From NCBI GenBank assembly GCA_964019135.1, contig OZ025248.1:15197574-15261573 (forward strand): a stretch of 64,000 nucleotides of DNA. Direction: 5' to 3'. Shown one piece after another: positions 59,701 through 64,000 of this stretch. The notes under the pieces are model-generated. The model worked only from the letters and a program-made list of their open reading frames with translations. It did not search any database and was not told where the DNA came from. Source of the stretch: Arenicola marina. Taxonomy: Eukaryota > Annelida > Polychaeta > Arenicolidae. How positions within the stretch are numbered: the stretch's first letter is position 1; every line of letters starts with the position of its first letter. The translations under genes and the position numbers were made by a program.

Positions 59701-62700
59701 CTGCACTCCGGGATGTCCTACCCTACTACCGGGATATGTTAGCGTACTGTTATCAGTTTGTTACTCTGCAGAGACTGCACTCCGGGATGTCCTACCCTAC
59801 TACCGGGATATGGTGGCATATTGTTATCAGTTTGTTACTCTGCAGAGACTGCACTCCGGGATGTCCTACCCAACTACCGGGATTGGGTAGCGTATTTTTT
59901 ATCAGTTTGTTACTCTGCAGAGACTGCACTCCGGGATGTCCTACCCAACTACCGGGATATGGTAGCATATTGTTATCAGTTTGTTACTCTGTAGAGACTG
60001 CACTCCGGATGTCCTACCCTACTACCGGGATATGGTAGCGTATTGTTATCAGTTTGTTACTCTGTAGAGACTGCACTCCGGGATGTCCTACCCTAGTACC
60101 GGGATATGGTAGTGTATTGTTATCAGTTAGTTACTCTGCAGAGACTGCACTCCGGGATGTCCTACCCTACTACCGGGATATGGTAGCGTATTGTTATCAG
60201 TTAGTTACTCTGCAGAGACTGCACTCCGGGATGTCCTACCCTACTACCGGGATATGGTAGCGTATTGTTATCAGTTTGTTACTCTGCAGAGACTGCACTC
60301 CGGATGTCCTACCCTACTACCGGGATATGGTAGCGTATTGTTATCAGTTAGTTACTCTGCAGAGACTGCACTCCGGGATGTCCTACCCTACTACCGGGAT
60401 ATGGTAGCGTATTGTTATCAGTTTGTTACTCTGTAGAGACTGCACTCCGGGATGTCCTACCCTACTACCGGGATATGGTAGCGTATTGTTATCAGTTAGT
60501 TACTCTGCAGAGACTGCACTCCGGGATGTCCTACCCTACTACCGGGATATGGTAGCGTATTGTTATCAGTTTGTTACTCTGCAGAGACTGCACTCCGGAT
60601 GTCCTACCTTACTACCGGGATATGGTAGCGTATTGTTATCAGTTAGTTACTCTGCAGAGACTGCACTCCGGGATGTCCTACCCTACTACCGTGATATGTT
60701 AGCGTATTGTTATCAGTTTGTTATTCTGCAGAGACTGCACTCCGGGATGTCCTACCCTTGTACCGGGATATGGTAGCATATTGTTATCAGTTTGTTACTC
60801 TGTAGAGACTGCACTCCGGATGTCCTACCCAACTACCGGGATATGGTACCATATTGTTATCAGTTTGTTACTCTGTAGAGACTGCACTCCGGGATGTTTT
60901 ACCCTACTACCGGGATATGGTAGCGTATTGTTATCAGTTAGTTACTCTGCAGAGACTGCACTCCGGGATGTCCTACCCTACTACCGGGATATGGTAGCGT
61001 ATTGTTATCAGTTAGTTACTCTGTAGAGACTGCACTCCGGGATGTCCTACCCTACTACCGGGATATGGTAGCGTATTGTTATCAGTTAGTTACTCTGTAG
61101 AGACTGCACTCCGGGATGTCCTACTCTACTACCGGGATATGGTAGCATATTGTTATCAGTTTGTTACTCTGCAGAGACTGCACTCCGGGATGTCCTACCC
61201 TACTACCGGGATATGGTAGCGTATTGTTATCAGTTAGTTACTCTGTAGAGACTGCACTCCGGATGTCCTACCCTACTACCTGGATATGGTAGCGTATTGT
61301 TATCAGTTAGTTACTCTGTAGAGACTGCACTCCGGATGTCCTACCTTACTACCGGGATATGGTAGCGTATTGTTATCAGTTAGTTACTCTGTAGAGACTG
61401 CACTCCGGGATGTCCCACCCTACTACCGGGATATGGTAGCGTATTGTTATCAGTTAGTTACTCTGCAGAGACTGCACTCCGGGATGTCCTACCCTACTAC
61501 CGGGATATGGTAGCGTATTGTTATCAGTTAGTTACTCTGTAGAGACTGCACTCCGGATGTCCTACCCTAGTACCGGGATATGGTAGCATATTGTTATCAG
61601 TCTGTAACTCTGCAGAGGCTGCGCTCCGGATGTCCTACCCTACTACCGGGATATGGTAGTGTATTGTTATCAGTTTGTTACTCTGCAGAGGCTGCACTCC
61701 GGATGTCCTACCCTACTACCGGGATATGGTAGCGTATTGTTATCAGTTAGTTACTCTGCAGAGACTGCACTCCGGGGTGTCCTACCCTACTACCGGGATA
61801 TGGTAGCGTATTGTTATCAGTTAGTTACTCTGCAGAGACTGCACTCCGGATGTCCTACCCCACTACCGGGATATGGTAGCATATTGTTATCAGTTAGTTA
61901 CTCTGCAGAGACTGCACTCCGGATGTCCTACCCCACTACTGGGATATGGTAGCGTATTGTTATCAGTTAGTTACTCTGCAGAGACTGCACTCCGGGATGT
62001 CCTACCCTACTACCGGGATATGTTAGCGTACTGTTATCAGTTTGTTATTCTGCAGAGACTGCACTCCGGGATGTCCTACCCTACTACCGGGATATGGTAG
62101 CATATTGCTATCAGTTTGTTACTCTGTAGAGACTGCACTCCGGATGTCCTACCCTACTACCGGGATATGGTAGCGTACTGTTATCAGTTTGTTATTCTGC
62201 AGAGACTGCACTCCGGGATGTCCTACCCTACTACCGGGATATGGTAGCATATTGTTATCAGTTTGTTACTCTGTAGAGACTGCACTCCGGGATGTCCTAC
62301 CCTACTACCGGGATATGTTAGCGTACTGTTATCAGTTTGTTATTCTGCAGAGACTGCACTCCGGGATGTCCTACCCTACTACCGGGATATGGTAGCGTAT
62401 TGTTATCAGTTTGTTACTCTGCAGAGACTGCACTCCGGATGTCCTACCCTACTACCGGGATATGGTAGCGTATTGTTATCAGTTAGTTACTCTGCAGAGA
62501 CTGCACTCCGGGATGTCCTACCCTACTACCGGGATATGGTAGCGTATTGTTATCAGTTTGTTACTCTGTAGAGACTGCACTCCGGGATGTCCTACCCTAC
62601 TACCGGGATATGGTAGCGTATTGTTATCAGTTAGTTACTCTGCAGAGACTGCACTCCGGGATGTCCTACCCTACTACCGGGATATGGTAGCGTATTGTTA

Positions 62701-64000
62701 TCAGTTTGTTACTCTGCAGAGACTGCACTCCGGATGTCCTACCCTACTACCGGGATATGGTAGCGTATTGTTATCAGTTAGTTACTCTGCAGAGACTGCA
62801 CTCCGGGATGTCCTACCCTACTACCGGGATATGGTAGCGTATTGTTATCAGTTTGTTACTCTGTAGAGACTGCACTCCGGATGTCCTACCCTACTACCGG
62901 GATATGGTAGCGTATTGTTATCAGTTAGTTACTCTGCAGAGACTGCACTCCGGATGTCCTACCTTACTACCGGGATATGGTAGCGTATTGTTATCAGTTA
63001 GTTACTCTGCAGAGACTGCATTCCGGGATGTTCTACCCTAGTACCGGGATATGGTAGCGTATTGTTATCAGTTTGTTACTCTGCAGAGACTGCACTCCGG
63101 GATGTCCTACCCTACTACCGTGATATGTTAGCGTATTGTTATCAGTTTGTTATTCTGCAGAGACTGCACTCCGGGATGTCCTACCCTTGTACCGGGATAT
63201 GGTAGCATATTGTTATCAGTTTGTTACTCTGCAGAGACTGCACTCCGGGATGTCCTACCCTACTACCGGGATATGGTGGCATATTGTTATCAGTTTGTTA
63301 CTCTGCAGAGACTGCACTCCGGGATATCCTACCCAACTACCGGGATTGGGTAGCGTATTTTTTATCAGTTTCTTACCCTGCAGAGACTGCACTCCGGGAT
63401 GTCCTACCCAACTACCGGGATATGGTAGCATATTGTTATCAGTTTGTTACTCTGTAGAGACTGCACTCCGGATGTCCTACCCTACTACCGGGATATGGTA
63501 GCGTATTGTTATCAGTTTGTTACTCTGCAGAGACTGCACTCCGGATGTTCTACCCTACTACCGGGATATGGTAGCGTATTGTTATCAGTTTGTTACTCTG
63601 TAGAGACTGCACTCCGGGATGTCCTACCCAACTACCGGGATATGGTAGCATATTGTTATCAGTTTGTTACTCTGTAGAGACTGCACTCCGGATGTCCTAC
63701 CCAACTACCGGGATATGGTACCATATTGTTATCAGTTTGTTACTCTGTAGAGACTGCACTCCGGGATGTTTTACCCTACTACCGGGATATGGTAGCGTAT
63801 TGTTATCAGTTAGTTACTCTGCAGAGACTGCACTCCGGGATGTCCTACCCTACTACCGGGATATGGTAGCGTATTGTTATCAGTTAGTTACTCTGTAGAG
63901 ACTGCACTCCGGGATGTCCTACCCTACTACCGGGATATGGTAGCGTATTGTTATCAGTTAGTTACTCTGTAGAGACTGCACTCCGGGATGTCCTACTCTA

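Larger units (their letters stand above)
36409..64000. repeat. 74-bp satellite, array 2 (>27.6 kb, ~370 copies, runs off the right edge)
   Basis: Same monomer and orientation as array 1, uninterrupted to the window end. It carries extra marker variants: a 6-base insertion giving CTGCAGATGCAGAGAC (about 43966, 45298, 53545, 54510, 55693, 56657, 58290, 59248), GGGATTGGGTAGCGTATTTT (about 37377, 45039, 46811, 54253, 56402, 58030, 59879, 63343) and CTCCCCTAC. The order of markers shows nested duplications: about 37.0-45 kb matches about 46.4-54.6 kb, and about 52.48-54.63 kb is repeated at 54.63-56.78 kb. No unique insert or gene interrupts it. Confidence 0.97.

Noticed and set aside
24792-64000. 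CRISPR-like regular repeats
   Set aside because: There are no unique spacers; whole 73/74-bp monomers repeat with scattered point variants, so it is a satellite.

Overview
The window looks like metazoan, probably cephalochordate (Branchiostoma-like), nuclear DNA. The evidence is GT-AG introns with consistent phases, an invertebrate LRR receptor, a TTC22-like TPR gene, GT10 fucosyltransferase exons, and a heavy load of minisatellites and small palindromic elements. No species-diagnostic sequence is visible, so the organism is an inference. I see no rRNA, tRNA, CRISPR or viral element.

Layout. 1-2719: a 57-bp minisatellite, about 48 copies, entering from the left edge. 3120-6454 (+): eight consecutive exons, with matching phases, forming the 3' part of a CNBD2-like (cyclic-nucleotide-binding domain) gene. 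Its 3' UTR carries a C-rich minisatellite. 9254-9541: two adjacent hairpin/TIR elements. 10295-12610 (+): a single-exon LRR / mucin-stalk / transmembrane receptor of GPIb-alpha-like architecture. 13586-13940: an old ~51-bp repeat. 14844-16229: a 42-bp minisatellite of exactly 33 copies. 16337-17830: a poly-C-rich ~38-bp minisatellite. 19097-20445 (+): a TTC22-like TPR gene with one frame break. 21779-21882: an outlying pair of satellite monomers. About 22034-22490 (-): a LINE 3' fragment.

From 22.6 kb on, the window is one satellite-driven structure. A ~2.17-kb block ending in a GT10 fucosyltransferase terminal exon (minus strand) occurs twice (22623-24791 and 34240-36408, ~99.5% identical, offset 11,617 bp). 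The copies are separated by ~9.45 kb (~128 copies) and followed by at least 27.6 kb (~370 copies) of a 73/74-bp satellite. That satellite shows nested higher-order repeats of 222 bp, ~2.15 kb and ~9.58 kb. Almost every ORF in it is a by-product of the repeat.

The four gene families (cAMP-binding sperm-type protein, surface LRR receptor, TPR protein, fucosyltransferase) do not form a pathway. What unites the window is repeat expansion: five sizeable tandem arrays of unrelated sequence, plus a coding VNTR. In several arrays the main variable position is a CpG, which suggests methylation-driven decay followed by homogenisation.
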